A stretch of 64,000 nucleotides of DNA from Synechocystis sp. PCC 7338 (GTDB lineage: Bacteria; Cyanobacteriota; Cyanobacteriia; Cyanobacteriales; Microcystaceae). Position 1 is the stretch's first letter; each line of letters opens with the position of its first letter. The notes under the pieces are model-generated. The model saw nothing but the letters and a program-made list of their open reading frames with translations, was not told where the DNA came from and did not search any database. Positions 46,770 through 56,343 of this stretch are shown piece after piece. A program made the position numbers and the translations under genes. The stretch is taken from contig NZ_CP054306.1 of NCBI RefSeq assembly GCF_018282115.1, positions 977,488-1,041,487 of the forward strand, in the 5' to 3' direction.

Positions 46770-47552
46770 TTAACTAATGGGGCCGTCGATGCTGCCGGAG
46801 AAAAATTGCTTCAATAAAGGGTGATCAGATTGGTATGCGTCCGCCGTAGAACCATCCCACTGAATTTTGCCATCGTAAAGAAAGATAATCCGGTCTGTGG
46901 TGTGTTCAATGGTGCTGAATTGGTGGGTAACAATTAGGTAACAACAACAAACATGATCCTGGCTGAGGAGGTGGCGAATTAAACCTTCAATCCTAGTGGA
47001 TGCCACCGGGTCTAACCCAGCGGTGGGTTCATCGTAAAGCAAAATGTTTTTATATTGCTGATGTTGTTCAGGATTAATTACGATTGCCCGGGCCAAACTG
47101 ACCCGTTTACGCATGCCGCCGGATAATTCTGCCGGAAACCGATCACCAATGCCCGGCAAGCCCACCAACTCCAAATTTTCTTCCACAATGGCCCTAATTT
47201 CCCTCGGCCGTAGGTCTGAATCTCGGTAGAGGGTGAAACCCACATTTTCTGCCACAGTGAGGGAGTCAAACAGGGCCGACTGCTGAAACACTAAACCCAC
47301 CCCTAGAGCTTTTTCCCCTTCTTCAATGGAACGTTGACGGCGGTGACCATGGACAACGACCTCGCCACTGTCGGGGGTGAGCAAGCCAGCCACAATGCGT
47401 AAAATAGTTGATTTGCCCGTCCCCGATGGCCCAATTACCCCCACCGCTTCCCCTGGGTAAATTTTTAGGTCCACATCGTCGAGGATAACTTTACGGCCAA
47501 AGCTCTGGCTCACACCACGGAATTCGATAATGGGTTGGACGGTGTCACTCAT
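46770..47552 (-). CDS. Mla/Mce-type ABC transporter ATPase
   Basis: This 260-residue ATPase has Walker A GPSGTGKSTILR, signature LSGGMRKRVSLARAI and Walker B ILLYDEPTAGLDPVAS, with the switch His in LIVTHQFSTI. The pattern GLVFQQSALFDSLTVAENVGF is characteristic of MlaF-like ATPases that drive lipid transport with Mce proteins. The permease and Mce-domain partners are not in the window. It would act on the cytoplasmic side of the inner membrane. Confidence 0.88.
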   Translation of the reverse strand: MSDTVQPIIEFRGVSQSFGRKVILDDVDLKIYPGEAVGVIGPSGTGKSTILRIVAGLLTPDSGEVVVHGHRRQRSIEEGEKALGVGLVFQQSALFDSLTVAENVGFTLYRDSDLRPREIRAIVEENLELVGLPGIGDRFPAELSGGMRKRVSLARAIVINPEQHQQYKNILLYDEPTAGLDPVASTRIEGLIRHLLSQDHVCCCYLIVTHQFSTIEHTTDRIIFLYDGKIQWDGSTADAYQSDHPLLKQFFSGSIDGPIS

Positions 47553-47599
47553 GGGCTTCGGGGAGGAAGGACAGTGGCCTATATCGGTCAGTCTAAAGG

Positions 47600-49882
47600 C
47601 TAATTATATTCCTGGGGAAAATTGGGCCCCAAGGCGATCGCCTTAGTGGAACCATCGGTTTTACCGTTGCTGTTATTACTTTTTTGACCCTGATGATGAT
47701 ACATAATCCTTTGCTGGGGAGCTCCCAGAGCAATACCGGCCAACTCAAAAGCCTTTTTCATCCTGAGGCGAAATTCTCTGCCCACGGGCCAATGCTGCCC
47801 TGCTTGGGTTTTAATCCACACCTGGAGCCGAATCCCCTTAGAGGCAATGTCATCCACCCCCAAAATGGCCGCCGGTTCCAAGATCTTCTCTTGCCAGAGT
47901 GGATCTTCGCGCATTTGTTCAGAAACGACCCGAATTAAATTAAGGGCCTTATCCACATTACTAGACTGGTCAATTTCCACAATAAATTCCGCCCTGGACC
48001 AATCCTTAGTCAAATTTTGGACTACGGAAATTTTACCGTTGGGAATGGTGCTCAAACGGCCTTCGGGGCCCCGCAACTGGGTTATGTAAATGTTCATATT
48101 TTCCACCAAACCAAAAACATCCCCAATTTGCACCACGTCACCGATGGCATAGCGGTCTGTCCAAAGAATGAGGGTGCCATTGAGCATATCTTCCACCACG
48201 TTGCGCCCTAGAAAAGCTAGCACAAAGGCAACTCCGCCAAAACTAGCTAATACCAAAGGATTAATTCCAAATAACCAAATAGTGCCCAAGATACCAAAAA
48301 TGGTCATCAGCACTGAAATTCCCCCCTTGATGGCTGGAGAATAGGTCATAACCCTGAGAGTATAACGATTAGAATGTTCGTTATAGGATTGCTGTTCTTT
48401 AGCCCAATTATTGAGAAAACCATCCACAAAAATACCGCATATCTTATCAATTAAAGTCACCCCGATCCAAAGCAGGGGAAAATACATAGCTTGACCAATA
48501 AATAATAAGGTAAAGGGTCGAGTGGAAGGAAAAACATAAACGATGAAAGCTACCACAATAAAAAGGCAAGAAATCTGGAGCCATAATAAAATCCAACACA
48601 CCAATAAGGCAAAGTTACGGCGTTGTTTGAGGATGGTTTGCCGCCGTAAATTAAAACTGGCTAAATCGCCGATATTTTGCCAGGCATGGTTAACCCGATG
48701 TCTAAATTGGTTGGCTAGGGGCATATACCCAGGAAAACTGCGCTCCTTAGATGGTGGTTCATGGCCATTTTGCCCTGCTTCCCTTTGGCGATCGGGGCTT
48801 GATTCTGGGGACTCGGACGCTTCTTGGCTAGCTAAGCGCAAGGATTCAGCACTTTCTGCCTCAATGTCTTTGGTGATGGACTGGGCTAAAATTTTCAACT
48901 CTTGGCGTAGATAGCGGTTCCGACGGTGGAAAAAAGATCTAATTAAGCCCATAACCGTAACGATCGCCAGGGCCACCACCATAAAAGCACCACTGATGTA
49001 ATAGCGATCCCAGGGATGTTGGCGGTCAAGTTCGTGGCCCCATAAAGCCTTGTCAAAACTACTTTGTATTCTGTCACGCCACTCATGAGCCAGTAAATTA
49101 ATGGGCTTACCATTAATAATTTCATCGGCTTGGTTGACCGTAACAATGGTTTGCTGGGCGAGGCCAAGGGCGGGCTGACTGGGCACAAAAATCACTGTCT
49201 CATTATTTTGAATACCTACTTCCACATTGGGGGTGAGAGGATGGATTTCATCGGCGGCCACATTGGCCAAATTTGGGGCCGGGGAAGAAATAATCCGGAT
49301 GGCACTCTGGGGAGCTTTACGGAAAGAAGTAGTAGGGGTTCTCCGCTCAACGGAACTGTTTTCCTGGTCGTCTTGCTTAACTTGGGGGGCGGCCGGGGTG
49401 GAGTCTGGGGAGGGCGGGGCCGTTTCCTCCAAGCTGTCCGGACTGGAATGATAACCAAGGCGAGATTCCCTCAGGTCAAAAACCTTGGAACGGAGAAATT
49501 GTACGTCCTTCTGAGGAATTTCCACTGTATTCAAGCTAATTAACCGAGAATAAATGGAATTAAAAATAGATTCCACTTGCTTAGCCCGATTTTCGATCGC
49601 CTGGGCGGCTGCTTGGGAACTTTCCTCGGGGTTAGGAATTAAACCCACAGTGAAGGTGACCTGGGAACTACCCCGCAAAAACACGTCACTGCACCAGAGC
49701 CGGCCACAACGTCTTGCTTTATTGGTGTCCCACCAGGGCGTACTGGAGGTATTTTGACCGCTATCTGTTCCCCCCGGAGAAAAAACTATTTGCGCCGTAG
49801 CAGGGGGAAGGAGCACCGTTAGGGTGAGGGACAAAAGGCAAAGCAGAATCAGACGCTTGATGGTGGCAAGTCGGTAACCCAT
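47600..49882 (-). CDS. MscS-family mechanosensitive channel with large periplasmic domain
   Basis: This 760-residue protein has a signal-like N-terminal helix (LILLCLLSLTLTVLLPPATA) and a periplasmic region of about 260 residues with a Pro/Ser-rich insertion. Membrane helices lie near residues 305, 435, 470 and 520. The pore helix and beta domain of MscS are clear: LVLASFGGVAFVLAFLGRNVVEDMLNGTLILWTDRYAIGDVVQIGDVFGLVENMNIYITQLR and STIPNGKISVVQNLTKDW. These channels release solutes on osmotic downshock. The gene is just downstream of folK's region on the opposite strand. Confidence 0.92.
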   Translation of the reverse strand: MGYRLATIKRLILLCLLSLTLTVLLPPATAQIVFSPGGTDSGQNTSSTPWWDTNKARRCGRLWCSDVFLRGSSQVTFTVGLIPNPEESSQAAAQAIENRAKQVESIFNSIYSRLISLNTVEIPQKDVQFLRSKVFDLRESRLGYHSSPDSLEETAPPSPDSTPAAPQVKQDDQENSSVERRTPTTSFRKAPQSAIRIISSPAPNLANVAADEIHPLTPNVEVGIQNNETVIFVPSQPALGLAQQTIVTVNQADEIINGKPINLLAHEWRDRIQSSFDKALWGHELDRQHPWDRYYISGAFMVVALAIVTVMGLIRSFFHRRNRYLRQELKILAQSITKDIEAESAESLRLASQEASESPESSPDRQREAGQNGHEPPSKERSFPGYMPLANQFRHRVNHAWQNIGDLASFNLRRQTILKQRRNFALLVCWILLWLQISCLFIVVAFIVYVFPSTRPFTLLFIGQAMYFPLLWIGVTLIDKICGIFVDGFLNNWAKEQQSYNEHSNRYTLRVMTYSPAIKGGISVLMTIFGILGTIWLFGINPLVLASFGGVAFVLAFLGRNVVEDMLNGTLILWTDRYAIGDVVQIGDVFGLVENMNIYITQLRGPEGRLSTIPNGKISVVQNLTKDWSRAEFIVEIDQSSNVDKALNLIRVVSEQMREDPLWQEKILEPAAILGVDDIASKGIRLQVWIKTQAGQHWPVGREFRLRMKKAFELAGIALGAPQQRIMYHHQGQKSNNSNGKTDGSTKAIALGPNFPQEYN

Positions 49883-50116
49883 AGGCGTGGTCAGAGTTTT
49901 GTAAAGTTTTGCAATAATTCATCGCCATCTTAGCAGTGAGTACATTTTAAAAATGGTTGATGCTAACCATTGTTGTTCCCCAATGTGGCGCCCGAAGTAA
50001 CGATCCGTTTAAACCCTGTGATAAACCAGACAAATTTAGAAAGTTGCCAATGGTCTCCAGGGGTTTGGGGTTAAAAGTTTTTGGTAGGATGGAATGGATT
50101 ATTTGTCCCCATTTTT

Positions 50117-50704
50117 ATGGCTCCTGTTTCCCCTACAGATTTTCCGCAACCATGTCATGGGGTAGTAGTGGGTTTGGGGGGCAACATCGGCCCAGTGTTG
50201 GAGAATCTCCAAGGGGCGATCGCCGAATTAGCTTTAGTGCCCGGTATTGAAGTGGAGCGCTGCTCTAGTTGGTATCGTAGCCAGGCTTTTGGTCCACCGC
50301 AACCGGACTATATCAATGGCTGTGTGACGTTACGGGTCAGTTTGTCTCCCCCGGAGTTATTGCAAACGTTGTTGACCATCGAGCAAAAATTTGGCCGCAT
50401 TCGTTTGGAAAAATGGGGACCCCGCACCCTAGATTTGGATTTAATTTTCTACGGCGATCGCCAATTGGATCAGGCCAGGCTGACCATTCCCCATCCCCAG
50501 GTGCAATTCAGACCATTTGTGCTAGTGCCCCTGGCAGAAATTGCGCCGGACTGGGTTGATCCTCGGTCGGGAAAAACCGTCACCCAATTAGTTGAGCAGG
50601 TGGATTGCACCACGGTTTGGCCCGTTGCTCCAGGGCCAGAATTAGAAGGGAGAATGGAATCAGGGCAAGTTTTAACCCCCGGCGCTGTGGCAGTTCCCAG
50701 ATAA
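50117..50704 (+). CDS. folK: 2-amino-4-hydroxy-6-hydroxymethyldihydropteridine pyrophosphokinase
   Basis: This 195-residue folate biosynthesis enzyme (HPPK) begins near VVVGLGGNIGPVLENLQGAI. It carries the substrate and ATP site segments SSWYRSQAFGPPQPDYINGCV and EKWGPRTLDLDLIFYGDRQLDQARLTIPHPQVQFRPFVLVPLAEIAPDW, which contain the RTLDLDLI and PHP motifs of the family. The ATG at 50117 (MAPVSPTDF) is more likely than an in-frame upstream start at 50081. It marks the core-genome edge on the left of the CRISPR-Cas locus. Confidence 0.95.
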   Translation: MAPVSPTDFPQPCHGVVVGLGGNIGPVLENLQGAIAELALVPGIEVERCSSWYRSQAFGPPQPDYINGCVTLRVSLSPPELLQTLLTIEQKFGRIRLEKWGPRTLDLDLIFYGDRQLDQARLTIPHPQVQFRPFVLVPLAEIAPDWVDPRSGKTVTQLVEQVDCTTVWPVAPGPELEGRMESGQVLTPGAVAVPR

Positions 50705-50778
50705 AGTCCTCTGTTGACGACAATGGGAAACGACCTTCAGCAAAACGATTTAGTCTAATTGAAAAATGATTGGCCGAG

Positions 50779-50821
50779 TTGACGAGAAAAAAATAGTATT
50801 TTTATACCCTAAAGTATTTTT
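50779..50821 (+). promoter_or_regulatory. Likely promoter and operator region of the cas operon
   Basis: TTGACG (50779-50784) and TATACC (50803-50808), spaced 18 bases, resemble a sigma-70 promoter. A 9-base direct repeat AGTATTTTT lies at 50795-50803 and 50813-50821, straddling the proposed -10 box. It could be the binding site of the WYL regulator encoded 50 bases downstream. No experimental support is available. Confidence 0.4.
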
Positions 50822-50870
50822 GCCGGGGTGATGTTTTAGGCTATAAGCAATGAGTTGAGACTAGCAACCA

Positions 50871-51875
50871 ATGACGGCTCAAAATCCACTATCTCCCCGA
50901 CAGCTTGAGCGATTACTGGCAATTGATGAATATATTCGCTCACCTATTCGTTATACAGCAAAGATAATTGCTGAAAAACTAAGTGTTGCGGAAAGAACAA
51001 TTCGTCTTGACTTTGCTTTTTTACGTGAGCGTTTTAATGCCCCCCTCGAATTTAGTCAGGCACGAGGCTACTACTACTCTGATAATGACTGGCGTTTACC
51101 AACTATTCCCTTAACCCAAGGGGAATTATTTGCTTTAACGTTGGGAGCAAGGGCATTAGAAGCTTATTCTGGGTCTGCTTATGAAGCGGAATTGCAATCA
51201 TCTATTAAACAGTTAGCAGCCCGTTTACCGGAAAAGGTTTGGGTGGATTTAGAACGATTAGTCGACGAGCGGATTCACTTTCGGTCAGGGGCAGGATTGT
51301 TAAATCTTGACCCGGATATTTATCAGGTCTTACATGAGGCTTGGAGGTCGTCACGGTCATTATGGATGCGCTATTACACCGCAGGCAGGAATGAAGAATC
51401 GGAACGTATTGTTGACCCCTATTATTTGGATATTTATCGGGGCAGTAATCCCTATTTAGTTGCTTTTTGTCATAATCGCCAAGCATTTCGGGAATTCCGT
51501 TTAGACCGCATCCGAGAATATCGAATCCTCGATGAATTCTTTGAACCTGACCCTAACTTTGATTGGAAAAAATACAGTAAGAATGCGTTTCAAGTAGAAA
51601 AGGGCGATCGCCTCCATAAAATAACAATTCTATTTTCTGCGAAGTCTGCACCTTTTATCCGAGAGCGGGAGTGGCATCCTTCCCAAAGGATTGATGAGTA
51701 TCCCGACGGGTCTTTAACGTTGTATCTGGAAGTGGGAGGACTTCAGGAAGTGAAGCGTTGGGTGTTAGGTTACGGCAAGGATGCTTTGGCCAAGTCTCCA
51801 CCAGAACTGGTCAAATTGCTTCAGGAAGAGACTGAGGCAATGGCCCGACAAAATGAAACAGGAGTTTTTGAATGA
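50871..51875 (+). CDS. WYL-domain transcriptional regulator of the CRISPR-Cas locus
   Basis: This 334-residue regulator has an N-terminal winged helix-turn-helix (RQLERLLAIDEYIRSPIRYTAKIIAEKLSVAERTIRLDFAFLRERF, residues 10-56). A WYL domain follows from about 150, with LWMRYYTAGRNEESERIVDPYYLDIYRGSNPYLVAFCHNRQAFREFRLDRIREY. WYL proteins bind ligands or nucleic acids and often regulate CRISPR-Cas genes. One is known to repress a Synechocystis CRISPR system (Sll7009). Here it is the first gene of the cas operon, and its stop overlaps the cas6 start by 4 bases. Self-regulation of the operon is therefore the natural model. Confidence 0.9.
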   Translation: MTAQNPLSPRQLERLLAIDEYIRSPIRYTAKIIAEKLSVAERTIRLDFAFLRERFNAPLEFSQARGYYYSDNDWRLPTIPLTQGELFALTLGARALEAYSGSAYEAELQSSIKQLAARLPEKVWVDLERLVDERIHFRSGAGLLNLDPDIYQVLHEAWRSSRSLWMRYYTAGRNEESERIVDPYYLDIYRGSNPYLVAFCHNRQAFREFRLDRIREYRILDEFFEPDPNFDWKKYSKNAFQVEKGDRLHKITILFSAKSAPFIREREWHPSQRIDEYPDGSLTLYLEVGGLQEVKRWVLGYGKDALAKSPPELVKLLQEETEAMARQNETGVFE

Positions 51876-52519
51876 TGAATTTTTTAGAGCTTCAATTTTT
51901 GCTGAGAGGTAAAATACTTCGAGCAGATCATGGCTACGCTCTTTACTCAGCAATTAAGCAAATTTGCCAAGCTCAAGAAATAGAAATTTCCCCAGAGATT
52001 TTAATTTCTAGCATTCCTGGTATTGGCGATAAACAAGGAATGATCTATCTAAATCGTCATTCTCGCTTTCAGTTGCGTTGCCCTGCAGAACAAGCTCAAA
52101 CTTGGTATCGCGCTCTTCAAAATCAAGTGCTAGATATACAGGGCAATTTGATTCGATTGATTCAGCCTCGTTTAACGATTGTTCAATCTCAGTCTGTTTT
52201 AACCTCTCGCCTAGTGGTGATTAAGTTAGAAGAATGGAATAACCACACTGCACCGCAATATTTTCTTGAATCCTGTCAAAAAGGTTTAGAAAGGCTAAAC
52301 ATTCAGGGTCAACCCTTTATTGAAAGTAGTGTTGACGGTAATCTAGCCCGGCGATCTCTCCGAATTCATGGCAAGCACGTTATGGGTTTTGGGGTCACAG
52401 TGGAAGGTTTAAGTGATGAGGATTCTGTCAAATTGCAATGTTTAGGGCTAGGCGGTCGAGGTCACTTTGGATGTGGTTGGTTCTACCCAAAAAAGGAGGG
52501 GATCGAAAATGTTACCTAA
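51872..52519 (+). CDS. cas6: CRISPR RNA endonuclease Cas6
   Basis: This 215-residue RAMP protein would cut the precursor CRISPR RNA within each repeat. It begins MMNFLELQFLLRGKILRADHGYALYSAI; the His near residue 20 is a possible catalytic residue. It ends with the glycine-rich RNA-binding loop VKLQCLGLGGRGHFGCGWFYP. The pattern fits the Cmx6-like Cas6 of Myxan-type systems. It overlaps the WYL gene by 4 bases and cas3 by 11 bases. The repeat has a strong GCC/GGC hairpin suitable as its substrate. Confidence 0.9.
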   Translation: MMNFLELQFLLRGKILRADHGYALYSAIKQICQAQEIEISPEILISSIPGIGDKQGMIYLNRHSRFQLRCPAEQAQTWYRALQNQVLDIQGNLIRLIQPRLTIVQSQSVLTSRLVVIKLEEWNNHTAPQYFLESCQKGLERLNIQGQPFIESSVDGNLARRSLRIHGKHVMGFGVTVEGLSDEDSVKLQCLGLGGRGHFGCGWFYPKKEGIENVT

Positions 52520-54779
52520 ATTAAAACCTGATTGCTTATTGGCTAAATCCTATGAGCCAGGACACTGGAAAGGGTCTTATAGTTTGGTTGGTCATACTGC
52601 TGATGTCGTTAATGCTGTCACCGCTTTAGTCGATATACTCGGCGATCGCCTACTGCAACAGTTTGGCTTGACCTGTGATTTAGATTATTTGAGAAATACG
52701 GCAAAACTCGCGGCATATCTGCATGATTGGGGTAAAGCAAACGACCATTTTCAAGGCATGGTGCGCTCAAAAATACCTGGAACCTCTCCCCAACGAGAGC
52801 TAAATCAGCATCAAATGTTACGCCATGAAGTGGTTTCTGTTCTTCTAGCTTGGGAATTTCGAGACTGGTTACAACAGGCTGATGGTGATTTTTATACGGC
52901 CTTGGTTGCGGCCGGTGGTCATCATCTTAAATTGGGAGGCAACGGTGGGAAATGTACTGATAATTTTGGTGAAATTAAGCAAAGTGGTGATGTAGAAATG
53001 TCGCTTTATTTTTTACATCCAACTTTCAAAAGTTTACTGAAGTATGGTGTCAAAATCCTAAAAGGTTTGCCTGAAAAGCTTAAACTTTCAATAACTCCGT
53101 CTCAAAGTTGGACAGTGACGGATATCAAACAAAAACGCCAGAAAATTAAGGAAGCCCTAGAAGAACAGCCTATTGATCCAGTTCTCTGTGCAGTCATTAA
53201 AGCACTTTTAGTCGCAGGAGATTGTTCGGCTTCAGCATTTCCAAATGTGACGTTACCAAAGAAAGATGGTAAGCAACCAACCTATGAGCAATGGCTTAAA
53301 GAGGAAGTTACAACCACACTCGATAAAAATAAACTAGACCGAGTGATTAAGGAACGTTTAGCGGGTCATTCCCTAAGACCCTTTCAAGAAAATCTAGGTA
53401 ACATCAAAAGTCGAGTAGCGATCGCCAGAGCAGGATGCGGAACAGGAAAAACGTTAGGAGCTTATAACTGGGCTAAAACCCATGCCATCGGTCGGAAACT
53501 CTTTTTCTGTTATCCCACCACGGGAACCAGTACCGAAGGTTTTATTGATTACGTTCATGGAAAGATAGAGGCAGAATTATTTCATTCTCGCTATCAAGTC
53601 GATTTGGAGATGATGAAAACTGGCGAAGAAGAGGAACTGGATTCAGGGTCAGAAGTGGCTATCAAACTTGAATCCTTCCGGGCCTGGGGAGCAGAGTCAG
53701 TGGTTTGCACAGTGGACACTGTACTCGGTTTATTTCAATGTAATCGTCGTCCGCTCTACTGTTTTCCGGCGATCGCCAACGCGGCCTTTGTTTTTGATGA
53801 AATTCATTGCTACGATGCCAAACTTTTTTGGACGCTACTGCGTTTCTTAACAGTGGTTAAAGCACCAGTTTTATTGATGTCAGCATCCATCTTGCCCTGG
53901 CAAAAAACAGCGATTGAAGATGCAGTGGGTGAACCCATTCAAATTATTGAAGGGCCAAAAGAAATTGAAACCCAAGCTCGTTATCGATTTGAACTGAAAG
54001 AAGAAGCGAATTGGGAACGGGTGGAGCAGGAATTAAAAGAGGGTGGAAAAGTGCTCTGGGTTTGCAATCAGGTTAATACGGCGATCGCCGTTTATGAAGA
54101 AACGAAAAGGCGAGGGTTAGAAGCCTTGCTCTATCACAGTCGCTATCGCTATCAGGATCGGGTTAGGCATCATCGTGCCGTGGTAGATGCGTTTAAACCC
54201 GACCAGAAAAAACCCATCATTGCTATCTGTACCCAAGTGGCAGAAATGTCATTAGATTTATCTGCCACCCTATTGGTTTCTCAGATTGCCGACCCAGCGG
54301 GGTTAATACAACGCTTAGGACGTTTAAATCGAAGGTATTGTGGTCATGCCCTTGATGCCCTGTTCTATCCCGATGAAAAAGAGGGGTTTCCTTACAGTTC
54401 CGCTACGTTAGCCGAAGGAAAGGCAATGCTTGAAAGTTTTACGGGAGAGGTCAATCAAGCTCAGCTTGCTCAATGGCTAGAGGAGTTTACCCCAGAACCA
54501 AAGGCTATTGACGATGACTTGGATTTGGTTTGGTTGGATGGTCATTGGCGAACTTATCCCGCTTCGTTGCGGCAGGCAGGACACAACATCACAGTGCTTC
54601 TAGAGCAAGATTTGCCGACCATTAAAACTTTGCCTGCTAAAGACATTCCCAAATATACCGTCCCCATTCCAATGAATAAATGGAAGCCTAAAGAAAAGTA
54701 CAAATTTTATCCCATCGCTCCAACGGATATTTGGTCTTACACCGAAGAAATTGGTGCCAAACAACGAGGAGGTAAATAG
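52509..54779 (+). CDS. cas3: CRISPR effector nuclease-helicase Cas3
   Basis: This 756-residue protein degrades target DNA recruited by Cascade. The N-terminal HD nuclease has VGHTADVVNAV (His29), YLHDWGKANDHFQG (His72-Asp73) and AAGGHHLKLGG. The SF2 helicase follows with AGCGTGKTLGAYNWA near residue 310, FDEIHCYD near 430, LLMSASIL, VLWVCNQVNTAI and the arginine-finger motif IQRLGRLNRR. All catalytic motifs seem intact. ATG 52509 overlaps the cas6 end; an earlier in-frame codon at 52467 is less likely. The next gene begins 2 bases after the stop. Confidence 0.95.
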   Translation: MLPKLKPDCLLAKSYEPGHWKGSYSLVGHTADVVNAVTALVDILGDRLLQQFGLTCDLDYLRNTAKLAAYLHDWGKANDHFQGMVRSKIPGTSPQRELNQHQMLRHEVVSVLLAWEFRDWLQQADGDFYTALVAAGGHHLKLGGNGGKCTDNFGEIKQSGDVEMSLYFLHPTFKSLLKYGVKILKGLPEKLKLSITPSQSWTVTDIKQKRQKIKEALEEQPIDPVLCAVIKALLVAGDCSASAFPNVTLPKKDGKQPTYEQWLKEEVTTTLDKNKLDRVIKERLAGHSLRPFQENLGNIKSRVAIARAGCGTGKTLGAYNWAKTHAIGRKLFFCYPTTGTSTEGFIDYVHGKIEAELFHSRYQVDLEMMKTGEEEELDSGSEVAIKLESFRAWGAESVVCTVDTVLGLFQCNRRPLYCFPAIANAAFVFDEIHCYDAKLFWTLLRFLTVVKAPVLLMSASILPWQKTAIEDAVGEPIQIIEGPKEIETQARYRFELKEEANWERVEQELKEGGKVLWVCNQVNTAIAVYEETKRRGLEALLYHSRYRYQDRVRHHRAVVDAFKPDQKKPIIAICTQVAEMSLDLSATLLVSQIADPAGLIQRLGRLNRRYCGHALDALFYPDEKEGFPYSSATLAEGKAMLESFTGEVNQAQLAQWLEEFTPEPKAIDDDLDLVWLDGHWRTYPASLRQAGHNITVLLEQDLPTIKTLPAKDIPKYTVPIPMNKWKPKEKYKFYPIAPTDIWSYTEEIGAKQRGGK

Positions 54780-54781
54780 TA

Positions 54782-56296
54782 ATGACAACAATGATTCTTT
54801 CTCTCTTTAATCCCAATAGTTTATTACCCCATCGGGCTGGCGTTGCCGGTTTAGCATTAGCGTTATCTGGCCTTGACGAAAAAGATGCTCCCTTACAGTG
54901 GGAAGTCACCGACGATGAAGTGCGACTCAGTTGGGAATGTACCGATAAAGAAGCTATTCAGTGGCTAATGTCACAAACTTATCAAATCAAGGATGGTTTT
55001 ATTGCCATACCCTTTCTAAAATTAGATGAACAGAGTTTATACATTTTCACCAATGGATTGACTTCAACATTTTTGCAATATCAGAAACAACGTAAATTTG
55101 ATTCAAATACTCAATCAAAGAGTTTTAAGATAGATGAGAATCAGCCAGAAGTTCGCTTAGATAATTACCGACCCGTTTTAAGTTGTTATTACACTGGAGA
55201 TTTTAAAGAGGCATTTAATACCAGAGGTAATTTTAAAAAAGAAATTCCCTTAAAAAGTCATCATTTACCCGGCCTTATTGAAGATTTTAGTAACGGAGCT
55301 TATAAAGAATCACCTGAAAATTACTTGGCTTTATTATTTCTTCCCATTGCCTGTCAATACTACCAATTGCCGGGTTATTTATCCGCGTTAGTTATTCCTG
55401 CCGTTATGAATTTGCCCGCCTGGGTTAACCGTCGTAAAGTTGCTCGAGGTAAGACCGCACAAAAACTGACTCCCTATGGAGAGTTTCGAGCCAATGGTGC
55501 TGGAGAATCTGCCTTACGATTTCTTTTACAGGAGAAACTCATTGAAGACTCCCAAGAGTTTCGTGTGAACTACTGTGAGGTTTATCGCCTAGGCAAGCAA
55601 CCCTGGGATGGCAATCAATCTTATTTAAAACAGGAGGTTTATCGAGTTCATGTCACTGATCAAGTGTTGGAGCTATATCAAAATGCTTGGCAATTATTTC
55701 CTGCTGTTGTCCGTAAAACTCAAGACAAAGATGGGGAGAAAACTTGGTTAGCCGCTTCCAAAGTCTTGCCGTGGATTGCGGATAACTTAATTGTCAATAA
55801 ACGCTGGTATGAGGGCTTTTTTTCATTCCGTAAAACCAATGAAATTTATGAACGTAAAGGATTAACTCAAATGACCAATTATCTTGACCCGCTTGAACAG
55901 ACTTTTTTTGATGCGATTAAAGGAGGATTTAGCACTTATTTACACGGACAAATTGAACAAGCAAATAAACAAGGACGTAAATTAGATTACCCACAAGTTA
56001 CTAAAAAGATAATCTATCTTTTGCAACGCCCCAACACACAACTTGAATTTGCTGGTGCAGTAGTGGATTTTCTCAGTCGGAATCCCAATAAAGCGGCCCG
56101 TGGTGCTGGCCCTGAAATTTACCAATGGCTACACCGCGATCGCCACTGGAAACAAGCTCGTGATCTAGCACTACTGGCGATCGCCACCTATGAGGGCAAA
56201 AACAAGCAGGGGGAAACGGAAGTTCCTGAAGAAATTCTGGATCAGGCTATCCCAGATACCGAATCTGAAAGCGGTCTTGAACTAGAGCTTGCCTAG
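54782..56296 (+). CDS. cas8: Cascade large subunit Cas8 (Myxan type, DevT-like)
   Basis: This 504-residue protein occupies the large-subunit position. It starts MTTMILSLFNPNSLLPHRAGVAGLALALSGL and includes LPGYLSALVIPAVMNLPAWVNRRKVARGKTA, the N-terminal type of Cas8a1/Csx13 proteins from dev-like systems. The large subunit recognises the target-adjacent motif and helps Cas3 loading. The identification rests on position, size and recalled family pattern, since Cas8 proteins are poorly conserved. Two HIP1 sites near its 3' end suggest long residence in cyanobacteria. The gene begins 2 bases after cas3, and a 47-base gap precedes cas7. Confidence 0.85.
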   Translation: MTTMILSLFNPNSLLPHRAGVAGLALALSGLDEKDAPLQWEVTDDEVRLSWECTDKEAIQWLMSQTYQIKDGFIAIPFLKLDEQSLYIFTNGLTSTFLQYQKQRKFDSNTQSKSFKIDENQPEVRLDNYRPVLSCYYTGDFKEAFNTRGNFKKEIPLKSHHLPGLIEDFSNGAYKESPENYLALLFLPIACQYYQLPGYLSALVIPAVMNLPAWVNRRKVARGKTAQKLTPYGEFRANGAGESALRFLLQEKLIEDSQEFRVNYCEVYRLGKQPWDGNQSYLKQEVYRVHVTDQVLELYQNAWQLFPAVVRKTQDKDGEKTWLAASKVLPWIADNLIVNKRWYEGFFSFRKTNEIYERKGLTQMTNYLDPLEQTFFDAIKGGFSTYLHGQIEQANKQGRKLDYPQVTKKIIYLLQRPNTQLEFAGAVVDFLSRNPNKAARGAGPEIYQWLHRDRHWKQARDLALLAIATYEGKNKQGETEVPEEILDQAIPDTESESGLELELA

Positions 56297-56343
56297 GCTT
56301 TTTTCATTAAATAACCACTCAATTTTTAAGGATTTAACGGACC

